This document shows positions 12,807 to 25,900 of a stretch of 64,000 bases of DNA, one piece after another. The stretch spans positions 43,712,501 through 43,776,500 of the forward strand of contig OX419761.1 in assembly GCA_948567375.1 (NCBI GenBank), in the 5' to 3' direction. The stretch's first letter is position 1. Every line of letters begins with the position of its first letter. The position numbers and the translations under genes are program-made. Source of the DNA: Lunularia cruciata. Lineage: Eukaryota > Streptophyta > Marchantiopsida > Lunulariales > Lunulariaceae. The notes beneath the pieces are model-generated. The model saw only the letters and a program-made list of their open reading frames with translations, did no database searches and had not been told where the DNA came from.

Positions 12807-14549
12807 CGAACCCCACTAGCTTTCCTCAAGATAAGAAACTCCACCCACCCTGTTGCTGCTCCTCTGCAACTGAGTTCAGAGTCCCAAAACTTTGAACGAC
12901 CGCCGCGTTCTTGTTGACAGTCCTCAAAGGTACGACAATACAGCTCTCCAAATTTCTCCCAGCATGTGCCACTGATTGCTTTCACCAAGTCACTTCAAAA
13001 TATGTGAAGTTTCTCCTTCTTCATTTAACTCGTGACGAACTCAGTTCTAGACAGGACCGACAGTCTACTTCCCAATTTCGACTCACTCCAGGTCAACAAC
13101 AAGAAGCGGCGCGGGGCAAGATCAGCGGCAAATTAATTCTCAATAAAAGACTCGCTACAGGCAAATCCGGAACCATCCACACTCATGCTGCTGCCGGGAT
13201 GTGCTTGATTGCACCCACTAATCGAACATCAGGTTGCTGGGAGATGCACGAAGCGCCACGAGAGAATGTGTGGGCGGTGGTTGACAAGGATGGAGGGAGA
13301 GAGAAGGAAGAACAACAACAAGACTGCGCTCCGAAGTTCTTAAATGGCTGTCCTATTCTTCTTCTTCTTCTTCGATAGAGCGCCGGCATCTGTGTTTGTG
13401 TGACCGCCGTTTCCTTCCTCCGCCTTTATGGGTATCTGTTTCTACGTATGTTGCATGAACCTGTACTAACAACGTGTTACATGTGTCAAAAGCACACACG
13501 GTAGTCTACCACGGCTTTCACAACCACTACAGTACCACTACTCTGTATTGTTTTGGAGGGAAGAAGCATGGAGCGTCATCCCCTGCCATTCCATTTACAA
13601 GACGCGTATTTTCCAAGTCGTGAATTCTCTTCCCTTACTTTCAACTTTCAGCTACATACGCGAGTACTTTGTTGATATCATGAAACACACAAAATCTTAC
13701 ACAGTCTCAACCTCTCCTGCTTGGGTTAAAGTCCAGTCAGTTAATCCCTTGCTGTTCAGCTCTGGGTTCGCATTGGAAAGGCATAGTAGGGCGGTTAGTA
13801 AAAAACTACCTTTCTTAAACACGAGTGTTCTCCCCTGTCCGTGGTAGAGTCACGAGCTACGATAGCTTCGTTATCCTTGGTTTTCTTTGTTGATTCCAAG
13901 CATATGGCACCACCTGCCTTTACCAAAATAGACTTATCTGAACAGAGTTCTTCTGGAAGGGCGAACTGTTTAGCCAGTTTGAATCTCGGTACAAGTGGGT
14001 CGATTGATGTCTGCTATGAATCTTGTTTGTAACGTACAAGAATGACCAAGGAGGTGGAAGAGGACCCAACTTGTTGTAAGAGATTTTCATATCTTAGTTC
14101 CCAATGGAGGCTCAGCAGGGACTGGATTGGGATCGAAAAGGGGTTCGGGACCGAAGTGAGTGAGTTAATGACGAGAATCCGAAAATCCGAAAATATTGAA
14201 TTAGTCTTTGAAGTTCCTCTTTGTAGGCCACTCAATTCCCTTCTATTGTTCATCAGACCTACGAGTGGAGTGCAGACACCTCGTCGTTCCGATCTGTATC
14301 TCACGTCCAATGGTTTTGGACTAAAATGAGATAATGAAGCCACTCGGCAACAGATCACCGCACGAATTGAAACAGCAGCGATCATGAACACAACCATTCG
14401 ATTTACCCACTCCAACGTAAACCACCAAACCATATACCACGAACGATGAAACATGGAACCAGAGGCGCAGTCATCAGAAGAACACGAGAACCTGAGTCGA
14501 AAACAGCAATTACAGAATCTATGGAGCAAGTACGAGACTCAAATCAAAA

Positions 14550-17500
14550 GGATGTCTAAACAATAAATCAACTTCAATAACACATTTCCACTTTCCACAA
14601 AATTGTCCACTATTTGCTGAATTGAAAACTCTTCAGAGTGTACTCAATTTGCTTCTAGAATTAGATAACAAGAATCTACACAAGTCCAATCATATAAAAT
14701 ACTCATAGGCTACTTATAACTATGTTTCGAAGGTCGCTAAGCATATAGATAACCCTGCGCTTAGTTCTAATACAATCATTAGCAATGAGTTTGAGTGGAA
14801 GATTCAACTTTGCTTAAACGTAAAACTTCAATTTGATTAACTTATGAGTTAGTCATGTCCACTTTCCAGCCACTTCGGTTGCTGATAATACAACACAATT
14901 GCACGATGTGCTTCCTTCAAAAATGTGCATTATTTCCAGTGCTTACATAAATCGACTAAACAGCAATTAACCCTAAACATCCACTGAAGACGAGTTCGTT
15001 CTCTCGTTCTACCAACGCGATTAGAAACATTTAAGGTGAGGTAATCGTAAGTAGAGAACATAAAACTCGTTTCCAATTCAAAGCATTTATATAACTTACT
15101 CGAAATCCTGAACTAAATTTTTCGATGATTCTATGTCAATGTGCAAAAGGTAAAGACTAGTCAGTAAACATTTTGTACATTTTGTATGTCAGGACGATTT
15201 TATTCCTATGAAACTCATGGTCGAGCATTTTGGCTCCTGTTTTTCTTCTATTGTTTTCAATGCAGACATAGCATGAAAGATATATACGAAAGACATAACA
15301 TAGGGCTATCTTGACTTTATTTACTACTGAGGCAGGTATCATCAGAAACAAAATGCAAAAGAAAATGCAGGACTAGTTTGTATGATAATAACATCGCTTT
15401 GGGTAATATTGTCTGCAAAAATTTGTCCAAAATCCCCATAAGCTTGCCATCGAGAGCTTGTTAATCCACCATAATATCATAAACAGAGAGTTTACTATCA
15501 TAAAGACTTTGACCAGGAGCACATCTCTACGCCTTTTACTATTTGACTTTTCATCATTGCCTTTTACTTATTTATCTATTTATTTAATTTATTTATCAAT
15601 ATATTTTACAGTAAGTCTAGCAAATAACTTTAATTTTGTCGCCATCGCCAGGTAAGCAAGAGTTGTCAAGGGAACATCTCAATTTTTCCCCCACACAAAC
15701 AATTAATTTTGATTTGGATAAAAGTAGGTTCTATAACTAGAACTGTAGGCCACGAGGGAAGTAGTTATTAATCTCGTGCAAGCCTTTCTCATGAGCACCG
15801 TCATATGGACTACAGCTCTGGTCATCCTCGTAGACATTATTGAATTGGGGCTACGAAAATGTGTCATGATGCTAAATGACAAGGAAGAACGGATTGATCT
15901 ATTAATACTCCTAAGTTGCTACTTGAGTATGCACATAAAATGCTAACAAAACTAAGAATTATAACACCTCAATGGGCGAAAAGGCTATTCAGAAATAAGA
16001 GCTCCTTCCCGACCAATAATGCCTCATAGAAGTCATTGTATGTTCAAACATGATTGCCTCAACATTTTATCGGAAACGGATAAGATGCACATGCTTATTA
16101 TGTGCTCTATTGACATTGTTTTTGGGACTAGGTATGTGATGATAATGTGGCCCCTTTTTTGACTAAAACTTGGGAGATTCGAATGGCATGGATCAGTTTC
16201 TTTCGGCACGTGGTTCCATTTATGTTATGTCCAATTTATTTTTTGATTATTCGTTGGTGGTACTAGTTAAGTCTATGTATATATACAAGAGAAAAGATTT
16301 TGTTATTTTTTTATTTTTTTATCATTTTTATTTTTATTTTTTTGTTAATCTTGATTCTTATTTTTCAATTTTTTAACCCGAATTATTTTATTTTATTATA
16401 TTTTTCATTATTTTCAACACAAATTATTTTATTTTATTTTATTTTTCATTATTTTCAACCCAAATTATGCTCTTGGGTACCCTTCGTAGACACCTAAAGT
16501 GGTCTTTTGGTTTGCTTTCAGATTTATTACTTTTCGTGGCTTGCCTGGAATTGAAAGATATTTTCTAAATTGAAAGATATTCAATTCTAAGACTTTTGGA
16601 AGATTTATGAGAGTCCTAATAGTATATCCGTACACCTTATTGACGTCTTCATTGATATGCCTTCTTAATAGTGACATCAATTATTCGTTTGTTGCGAGAG
16701 GCGAAACCATAATTCTATCATAATTCTATTGTGATTCAAAGTTTCACTCTTGTTTTGAAGGGATTCACCATAATTCACTATTATTTTACCTGTGGGTCAA
16801 CCAAACCATATGTTTAGGAAGCTTAATATGACACATTATGTTTTCTTATCTTTTATTTTATGTATAAGGTATCTTGGATGGAGACTACCAATTCCATGGG
16901 TAATATTAAAAGTGCAATGGCACATTTCTACAGTCTTCATATTTCCAAGTGTGGATTTAGTGCCTATTGGACCACCTTGTTGAACCTGTAATAGGATAAG
17001 AAATAGCCAATAAGAAATGTACATTATATTGGTTGGTAACCCTTACTTATAAGAGCTCTTTGCTTTGCATGGGGAGCTACCCCTCTTATGTCGCAACTAC
17101 CATTTTAAATGTCTTCGTGTACATCGTATCGAGAATTTCGACGTATCTTTATGATCACTTTGATGATCTTCTTTCTATCCATAGAATTTTATCCTTCATA
17201 TTGAAGATTTTGTTGTATCTTTTTCATCATTTTCATGATCTTCTTTGTATCCATAGAATTATAGTATTGAAGAATTTTTTGTTATACTTATATTCACGTC
17301 GATTGCCATCCATGAAAAGGCGCTTTAGTTTCATCATTGTAAAGGAGAGAAAATAGAGTAGCTATTGGGCACTTTTTGCATCTAACATCTAATTGATTAT
17401 TTATCCAAATTTAGCTTTATTTTCCAAACGTAAAGCTTCTTGTCCACATTTAGCTTCGTTCTCTAAATATCGATCAACAACTTTGTTGACTACAGAATTT

Positions 17501-18500
17501 ATAGCATTAATGAGGATTTAAGGCTTAGAGACCTTCAACAAGGCTAGTTGGCACTAGAGTAACATAACTGAATCTCGCGAAAGTTTTATTACCCTCAACA
17601 AAACTAGTTGAAACCAATTTTAAGTTAAATTTGAGTTATTTGAACAGGAACTAATTGTATGGATTTTATTTTCTTCATTTCTCTTCTCTCACTATTTATA
17701 TAATACTCATAAATCTTCTTATGGTTTATGTAGATCGCCAAAAACACAAAGTAAAAATTAAAGTTGTTCAAAAACTTACTCTAAAGTTAAAATTAAGTTA
17801 AAAGTTAAAATTAAGTTAAAATTAAAAGTTAAAATTACTCTACCTTTGGTGTATATGTTGATACCCTTTATAGTGATTATTTGGGCAGTTTTCCCATCCT
17901 CATTCCATGTATTTGATAAAAATAAAAATAAAAGGTTTCAATAACCCTCAATCCCTCTTTAGTGTTAAATTTACATAATGGTGTGTATCAGCAAAGTGAA
18001 TTTCTCCACATCTAATACAATTCCACCCCATTCTATCGAATATATATTGGAAAACATTTTATCGCTCGTTTTGACACTTCACGTTTTAGTTTAAATATCA
18101 GCTTTGGTTCATCTCTTTAGTTTTTTCTTCCTCTTTTTAGACTTTGCATACATTAAAGTATTCTATAATTTCCATAGAATCCTCTTCCCAATTATTGACG
18201 CAATGAAATCTTGCATCCAAAGAAGAGTACAACAACTAAATCGACAAAATCTCATATATTATTCAACACAGTTCTATAGTAAACCACAATTTTGAGGTAG
18301 ACACTTTGGGTCTTTGCAGCAAAATCAAAGTGCACAAAAAAATATCTAACCATCGTGAGAAAAAAAATATCATAAAGCTTGAAAACCGATATTGGCTCCA
18401 CCGATTACGAAAGATATCATAATACCAGCAAAAGAGAAAATAATCCTTACGATATGTTCTCGAAAGACACATCGAGAAACAAAGACACGGATTCTAAGGA
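14550..18500. other. AT-rich intergenic region with short tandem repeats
   Basis: No gene is supported. It contains a T-rich stretch with a roughly 45-bp unit in two copies (about 16,378-16,465), a roughly 75-bp two-copy repeat at about 17,148-17,285 (shared core gatcttctttctatccatag), and an A-rich simple repeat of a short ttaaaattaag unit at 17,781-17,840. Most open frames here are short and low-complexity. Confidence 0.6.
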
Positions 18501-18530
18501 ACATGATGGGAAAGTGCACCTTTAGAATAA

Positions 18531-19364
18531 AGGCGACCGCGTAGGAAAAATGAAGGATGGGAAGACCCCATCAAGCCGTACAAGGGAGAGACAAAAAAGG
18601 TAACATGGGGCTAAGCCCCAATAGAGTCTGTATGAGAAATCTGCCCTACCGCACCTAAGATATCCGAGCTATGCAAGTCTGTACGGTCTACACACAACTG
18701 GAGCATCCAAAGAAACATCACCTAATGTGATTGCTCTCCTATGGATTGCACCAGCCACTACCCTCTGTAGAGCAATGGACACACGCTGTCTAAAGTAAGC
18801 TACAAAGTATGAGAGTGAGAGTGGTACCCCCTGACGCCTAACATGATAAGCTCTCGTGCACTCCTTGACAAATGTGTCAAATGCCGTGTCCATCGCTCCA
18901 TATAACTCCAAGGCTAGAGGAACAAAGAGGTGACCTCGTTGCATGCCCCTATACTTGGAGACCTTGCGACCTACTGCTGCACTCGCCGCCCATCCAGGGG
19001 GATGGGTAATCACTCCCTCCGAAATTGTATCCTGCGTAAGGTCCGTGACCACGACATCCGCTACTGTCACCTGATCATCTCGGACCAAGTATAAGTCTGC
19101 CCTGACACGTGTCGTATGCAACGCATACGAACGCTCCCTCCAAGCTAAGTATCCACTCTCTCGTGCCATACCAAACACTATGTCTCTAATGGCATCATTA
19201 GTACCACCTTTAGTAGGCACTACTCGTCTTTTAAGGATCTTATTGTACAGATAGTGCCAATGATTGAAAAGTAGAACGACAATGGAACTCATATCCGATA
19301 CACATGTTTTAGTATAGCACATGTTTTCGTATAGCGCAGTTTGGGTGGTGGCCTGGGTGCTCAA
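18531..19364 (-). mobile_element. LINE-like 3' end with an intact C-terminal frame, copy 2
   Basis: This is the best-preserved of five related copies in the window, all in the same orientation. Its 3' non-coding tail (18,531-18,668) carries two short GC-rich foldbacks, at 18,556-18,572 and 18,606-18,620. Inward of the tail lies the 231-codon frame described separately. I see no target duplication or poly-A tail, so the exact ends are uncertain. The LINE-like assignment rests on the encoded domain and on repeated 5' truncation, which leaves 3' ends as is usual for such elements. Confidence 0.6.
18669..19364 (-). CDS. C-terminal part of a retroelement reverse-transcriptase polyprotein, endonuclease-like domain
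   Basis: The frame is 231 codons. Residues about 45-220 show the pattern found, as I remember the family, at the C-terminus of many eukaryotic non-LTR reverse-transcriptase proteins: an Arg-Ala-Asp-Leu start (RADLYLVRDDQVTVADVVVT), then a Lys-rich segment (GRKVSKYRG), a hydrophobic strand (FVPLALELYG), and near the end FRQRVSIALQRVVAGAIHRR. The D...D and K..K spacing is compatible with a PD-(D/E)XK-type nuclease fold, which would nick target DNA; this is inference. There is no reverse-transcriptase core upstream, so this is a 5'-truncated copy even though the frame is intact. The Met at 19,364 is only the first available start. Confidence 0.5.
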   Translation of the reverse strand: MSTQATTQTALYENMCYTKTCVSDMSSIVVLLFNHWHYLYNKILKRRVVPTKGGTNDAIRDIVFGMARESGYLAWRERSYALHTTRVRADLYLVRDDQVTVADVVVTDLTQDTISEGVITHPPGWAASAAVGRKVSKYRGMQRGHLFVPLALELYGAMDTAFDTFVKECTRAYHVRRQGVPLSLSYFVAYFRQRVSIALQRVVAGAIHRRAITLGDVSLDAPVVCRPYRLA

Positions 19365-20469
19365 TACTTTTTATTTGGTTTAATAATTTATATAAAGATT
19401 AAATTTAGAGTTGTTGCCTAAAGAAGAGTACATTTTGTCAGATTTTAGATAAGTGTCGAGACGAGTGTTGTCTTGTTTTATCTCATTTTTGGTAAATGTT
19501 TAAGAAGTTCTATTACGATTTTTCATATTTTTGTGAATAAATTTTTAGAGAATAATTTTGTTCAATTTTCGATAATATTTTAATGTGATATAAGAAATTG
19601 TTTTCTTTCAGTATTGTGATGTCATTTAGGTGATGAGCATTTACTGCTTCTCAAGATATCAATAACGTCTATCATCACGGGTACTTTTTAACTTCAAAAC
19701 TTTTTTCTTCTTTTCAAATTTTTTTCCTTTGCTTTTCAAACCAAGAAATTTTTAATTAAACTGAATTTTATAATTTATAATTATATATTTAATACTATAT
19801 TATATTAAATCTAAGTACAAATGATAGATATCTTTTATATTTTTTAATATTGACCTTCTGTGTACTCTCCGTCGTACCCAATCCCCTGGTCAATTTCGTG
19901 CAGTGAAGATTTCGATTGTTTAATTGCTTAGAATCTTGCCATGACCAAATTTAATCAAATTTAATTTTGGAAATTACTCGCTCAATTTCTTAGAATCTTG
20001 TCAAAACGGAAATGATCTAAATCAAAAATTTGGAAATTTTATACCAATAAGACAAGAACTCGGTCTACCAAGTTTATTCCGTTCTCTCTTCTCATTTATT
20101 TTTCAGTACATTACTACAATTTAATACAAGTTGATATAGATTCTATCGGACGATGAATAAATGCATTTTACGAGTGAAAGGATGTAACTTGAGTGAGCGA
20201 ATGCTTAATAAACGGACTTGAGTCAAGAATGTGAACAATTAAAACGCATTTCAAAGGTACATTAAACATAGTTGTATTGATCGATGAATGCGAGGAGTTG
20301 CATGCAAGTATATGTCAGATTTTGTCTATCGAAAGGAAGAGACTCAGCTGGATTTTGTACTAAAATATACTGGCGACGGTGTGAGCGTTCAGTGGGTGTT
20401 TAAGGTACTGAGCGGCATCCAATCTTCCTGCTTCATAATGAGCGGTCGGGAAATGTTTCTGTAGGTGAA

Positions 20470-21930
20470 AGACGACTGCGGAGAACAAATGAATGATGGG
20501 AAGACCCCATCAAGCCGTACAAGGGAGAGATGAAAAAGGTAAAATGGAGCTAAGCCCCAATAGAGTCTATATGAGAATCAGCCCCATTCCATTTAAAATA
20601 TCCAAGCTATGCAAGTAATTTGGTCTCCAAATAATTGGAACATACTAAGAAACATAACCTAGTGTGATTGTTCTCCCATGGATTATACCAACCATTGCCC
20701 TATGTAGAACAACAGACACAAGGTATCTAAAATATGCTATAAAATATGAAAGTGAAAGTGGTACCCCTAGCGCCTAACATGATAAACTCTCGTGCATTCC
20801 CTAACAAATATGTCAAACGTCGTGTCCATTGCTCCATATAACTCCAAGGCAAGAGGAACAAAGAGGTGACCTTGTTGCATGCCCCTATACTTGGAGACAT
20901 CCTGCTACACTCATCGCCCATCTAGGGAGATGGGTAATCACTCACTCCGAAATTATATCTTGCATAGGGTCTGTAACCACAACATCCGTTATTATCACCT
21001 GATCATCTCGGACCAAGTATAAATTTTCCCTGACATGTGTCATCTGCAAAGCATTCGAACACTCACTCCTAACCAAGTATTCACTCTCTCGTACCATAGC
21101 AAACACTATGTCCCTAATAGCATCATGGGTAGTTATCCTTTATCCTCCAAAACAACACCGTGTCATATGGACCGCTGTTGCATCTAGTGTAGAACCATAT
21201 TCACAAGTGAGTAATGAAGATGAAAATAGGTGGACCAAACCTAGGCAAAAACTTCTCACCGTAACGAAAATAATTGGTGCGAGTCGGAATGTCGTAATGC
21301 ATAATCAAGCTAAGATCCAAGAACCTACACCTTTGCTGGAGCAAGAGCAAAGACATGCTCTAGTAACTTGAGGAATGGACAAGTCAACTAAGAGAGAATG
21401 TAACGGATACTCACACTGTCGTTCCATCAAAGAAGAATATAAATCTCTAGTCCAATATGACAATAATGACGCAAAAGATGGAAAGTCATCTCATGCACAC
21501 ATGGATAAATTATCTCTCATATGCCACAATAACATCTGGAGAGAAATAGATCACCCTTCCATCTCCATCACAGATATCTCCAAGATTAGTTTATCAATAT
21601 CTAAAAAACGAAAAGAAGGAAAGATGCATGCCTCCTAGTTTACATGTCAAATTCATTTTCACACACTCAAATATCCCTAGTTCAATAATATCACCAAAAC
21701 TTCTCATCATTTTCTTATCAAAAGTTTTCATGTGCGATTACAAAAATGAGGAAAGAACTGTACAGATGAAATAAACACATTGATGACCAATACTAAAAAG
21801 AAAAATCCAACAAATGTCATCTTCAGATCTCTTAGTAACACAAAGTCATCCATATGGAAAACATCCTTTGCATAACGCTCCGTAGATGACACGTGTAACC
21901 AAATCCTCAGTGCTGCCGACACTTCAAGAA
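20470..21930 (-). mobile_element. Decayed LINE-like element, copy 3
   Basis: It begins with the same 3' tail as copy 2 (gatgggaagaccccatcaag at 20,498) and follows it through the region matching the 231-codon frame, which is broken here by many substitutions and stops. It then continues farther inward than copy 2. Segments such as 21,380-21,450 and 21,690-21,730 also align with the copy at 59.4-60.5 kb. A minus-strand frame at 21,728-21,922 may be a scrap of the reverse-transcriptase region. Differences from copy 2 are mostly C-to-T and G-to-A. Confidence 0.6.
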
Positions 21931-22128
21931 CAAATGTTCCATCTATAGGAATGTTTCTTTAACGAATGTCGCTTACATTGGCGTGGGACGTTAAGAGTGC
22001 GATGTCCTCAGATCCTTGAATAAAAAGTTAGTCCTCAGATCTAGGCACTGACTTTTTATTAAAGTGAATATATTCTCAAAATACGTTTTCTTCTGTTCCG
22101 GCATCGCGGTTCTGGCATTTTACTTTGA

Positions 22129-22275
22129 ACAGCCTTGGTGGCTAGTGATTTTCGCGAGACGTTTGGAGCTGAAAATCTCCGTAACGCAGAGTTTAGTAAT
22201 TTCGGACATAACATTCTCCTTGCAAATACGGGAATTGTCGTCGATACCCTAAACTTGGCCCGTTGGAGTTTTTAG
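22129..22275 (+). other. Coding-looking stretch of unknown family
   Basis: The open frame reads LVASDFRETFGAENLRNAEF, then SNFGHNILLANTG..., and stops at 22,273-22,275. It has the composition of a real, conserved-looking exon, and an acceptor-like ag lies just upstream. A second protein-like stretch in plus orientation follows at about 22,560-22,640 (ENALSAMDIIRDNVSKREIQ). These may be the 3' exons or remnants of a plus-strand gene converging on the RBM39-like gene. I cannot name it. Confidence 0.25.
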
Positions 22276-22930
22276 ATCCCCCTCCTAAAATATACTGGTG
22301 ATACTAGGTGCTCGTCTTCTGCACAATATACAGAGCTTTATTGCTACGACTACAGCACTGAAGTGTGCTTCGGAGTAGTGGGTACTTCACATCCATTCAG
22401 ACATTGCGAATAGAAACCGGGGATGTGAAAGTCGAAGAAGAACAACCCACATCCGAACCACGTAAATGTAATCAATGTAATCACCCTCGTTGTCACTCCA
22501 AACTCAACTTGGGTCAAAGTACATGATATGTACCCTTTAGCAGGCAATTCTTTTAAGCACTACCGACGTCAAAGAGAACGCTCTGTCGGCTATGGACATC
22601 ATCCGAGACAACGTTTCCAAGAGAGAAATTCAGTGAAAAGAGCAAATCATGCTCCACTCCCGACTCGAGCTCTTCTACTAAAACTTACTCTACCCTACCT
22701 ACAAACTCAGGTTTGGTAAGTTCGGCTGGATACCACATCACATCTACAATTGCGTAGTGTTGCTATCCAAACCAAAATGTTGCTAGCTACTCAGTCTGCC
22801 TGATATCTGGACCATACTTACCGCTGAAAACAAGCCGTGGAGGCCAGTGTATATGCATAAGATATCATGACAGGCAACAAGCTCTCCATTTTCTGTTCTA
22901 ACATACATGCCCCTCCGATACTGATGTTGA

Positions 22931-25900
22931 TCACTTACTATCCGGGAATTTCGTCTCGTAAGCCAAAATAGTCTGCAAGAAACGGAAACTCCTGATCAGC
23001 ATTCAACCTTTATCATTCTTCAATAGCAGCTTTCAGTCCCACCTAATTCCTGGTCAGTAAGAGTATAATGCAATAGAAGTAGTCCAAGACTTCTTCAATT
23101 AATCTTTGGGACTCTCATGTTGGGCCCATAGAAAGGCAAAACACCCGAGAAAAGAAGTGCCCATGTAGACATTGATGACCACGTACCATGAATGTGGCGG
23201 TGATCATTTTCCCAGCAAACCACCTTCCATGGAGGGCACGTTGGGCACTAATGGCAGCTTGGGTAGAATCAAAACGCAAATACACATGTCCAGCACTATT
23301 CCTGCACACAACCGCACACTCAACAGAGCACACCGTCAATAAATGGCTGAAAGATAAAAAGGTATCAGGACACCCTTGTCATTTACCACAGTTCAAATGG
23401 GACTCAAGGTTAGTCAAGGTCACTGCCTCCTGCATTACATAAATCATAAAGCCTAGATCTTACTCCTGAACATCTCATGGGAGACTGAGATGAGCAAAAA
23501 AGTAGTAGATAGAGCAGGGCAGTTTTGTATGTAAGGCTTGATAGCACCGCAAATGGGTTGTCCTCTGCACAATCAAGAAAGGAAAACTGTGAAAAGGGAG
23601 TATTGATTGGGCTTACAAATCAAGAGATTAGTAGCATCTCAGTGGATCAGAAGAATTAGAATAATTGACTTAGAGCATCTCCCTTACTCTCTGTATGTTT
23701 TTGATCAGAATACTTCAGTGTTTGAAACCCAGAAGGCTTTCCAGGGCTACCTTCTTTTCTGCAGCCAAACACTCAAGCTGGCTCTTGCCAGCAATATTAC
23801 GTACATCTACCTTGACCAGAGTGTACACAGCAAGCTAGATTCAGGAGTTCAACCTCACTGACATGTTAGGTCACCGATGCTAGAATCTTATATGTCGGTC
23901 GAAGGAACGAAGGCAAGGCTTCAAAAGACCACTTCTCAATTTCAGAAGTATTAAAGGGATGCCCACTAGGCATACCCACAGTCTAGCATGCCAAATGGGC
24001 CACCCACCACCCTTAACAGGAACGAACAGGCTTTTCACGCCTAATTTATGCAGCCATGCCAGGTTAATGGTCAGAATCATAAGGCCACGTCGCAGGGCGC
24101 GAATTGAAAGCCGTGTCGAGCCTGATGTACACTCTTCAGCTAGACATCCAGAGTCCCTGGAATAGTCCAATCATATGTTCATGATTAGCATGCCTTAAGA
24201 ATGAGTGCTCCAAACTAGAAGTGACCCTTTGCTATCAATCATAGACCACCGGTGAAAGCAGAAGGGTTGGGTCTCGGGATGACTTTCGAATACATACAAT
24301 CTGGCAGAACGACCTTGCGCAACCACCCAATCCAGTTCAGGAGAACTTACTTGTCAACAAAGATGTGCTTGACTTGACCAAACTTCGAGCACTCCTCTTG
24401 AACATCTTCCTTTATATCAAGATCGAAATCCGGATCCGTCTGTATCACAGAAGCTATGATGTCAAAGATCTACAATAGAACTCTTACGTAAAGACAGCAA
24501 AAACTTAATTCAAATGCTTGACGTCAACTAACACATAACAATTCTCCAAGTATTCACAAACAGCATACTTGAGGGGCTTCTTTAAATACCTCTAACTTTG
24601 GATCAAACATGTACTTTAACAGCAAAAATTCACTCGGTACTCCGATAGGTTCCACTGGAGCTGCACTCATTGCTGGAGCGCCAAGGCCAGGACTCGTCAA
24701 TCCAGCAAGCGCCATTCCGGGTAGAGGCACTTGTGCTGCAAGTAGGGGATTCGCCACTAGAGGTACTGCTGTTGCAACACCAGGCACGGCCGTGCCAAGA
24801 AGACTTAAAGCCGGAGCAGCTAGTGGCGTGGGCACAGAGGCAGCAACGCTGTGGAACAGAACAAAAGAAGAAGGCCGAACATGAGGTACACATAAGGGAA
24901 GTCGTGCGCAGGCCAAGATTATTTCATTTTAGAACAATAACACAGCTTCTAGATATACAGCCTTCCGCTTTGCTTCATAAGCTTCCAAGTATACAACCTT
25001 TCGCTTGGATTTATAAAATAGCTCTTTTTGGTTATGACTGAAAACAATGTCCTCCCTTGGTTTCCGATGACAGTACATACCTGGTTGCAGTTCCACTTCG
25101 ATCTAGCTTTTGCATCAGCAAAGCTCTTGAGCGAGCATTGAGAGACTGCACATGACAGAAAGAACAACGGTTCAGTACAGACAATACAGAGCGCTGCTGA
25201 AAGCGGTGGATACCATGAAAAAGTTGATTGGCAAACTGATCATACCTCTCGCAGGATTCTCCCAACAAGCTAAAATTTACAGCGTCTAGACCATGCAGAG
25301 AAATACTTATGCTAATAATCGACTTGGTCTAATTTATAGTCAATCTTTGTCCGACGTCAAATTCTGAACGAGAAACGGATATAAACTTACAAGACCACCT
25401 CCTTCGTCATCATCCAACTCCCCTGGGTTCACTCCAATGTCCTGCATTCCAATTTGATCCGACACCGCAGATACCTGCATTGTATAATGGCATGGATGGA
25501 TCACCAGCGCGCCAAAGATTCAGAGAATTAATCTGTAGGTGATAGAAATTTGGCAGCATGGCAGATTGACAGAAATCAAAACAAAACACGCACTTAAAGG
25601 ACAAGCATGCTCGAAATGACAAAAGCAGAAGGAAAGAGTGTAGAGTTTAGAGTTTCTACATCAATGACCTTTATTGGGCGGCCAGCTAGCTCCAACACCC
25701 CGTTCAGATTTTGCTGTGCGGCGCGTGCATCTTCTAATCTAGCATACTGCACACAATGAAACGAATACCAGCCTATCAACTCTTGAAAAGAATTCCACGT
25801 CAAGTCCTTGTACTTTGCAAATGTATCTGGCCATAAGAAAACAAAGCCTCCTCAGCGGATCTGCATAGAACTGCAGTTACCTGAACAAAACCAAAGCCTT

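Noticed and set aside
14014-14529. 171-codon minus-strand frame
   Set aside because: Composition is not protein-like (scattered Cys, Trp and Arg, no motif), and the opposite strand is also open. Probably chance.
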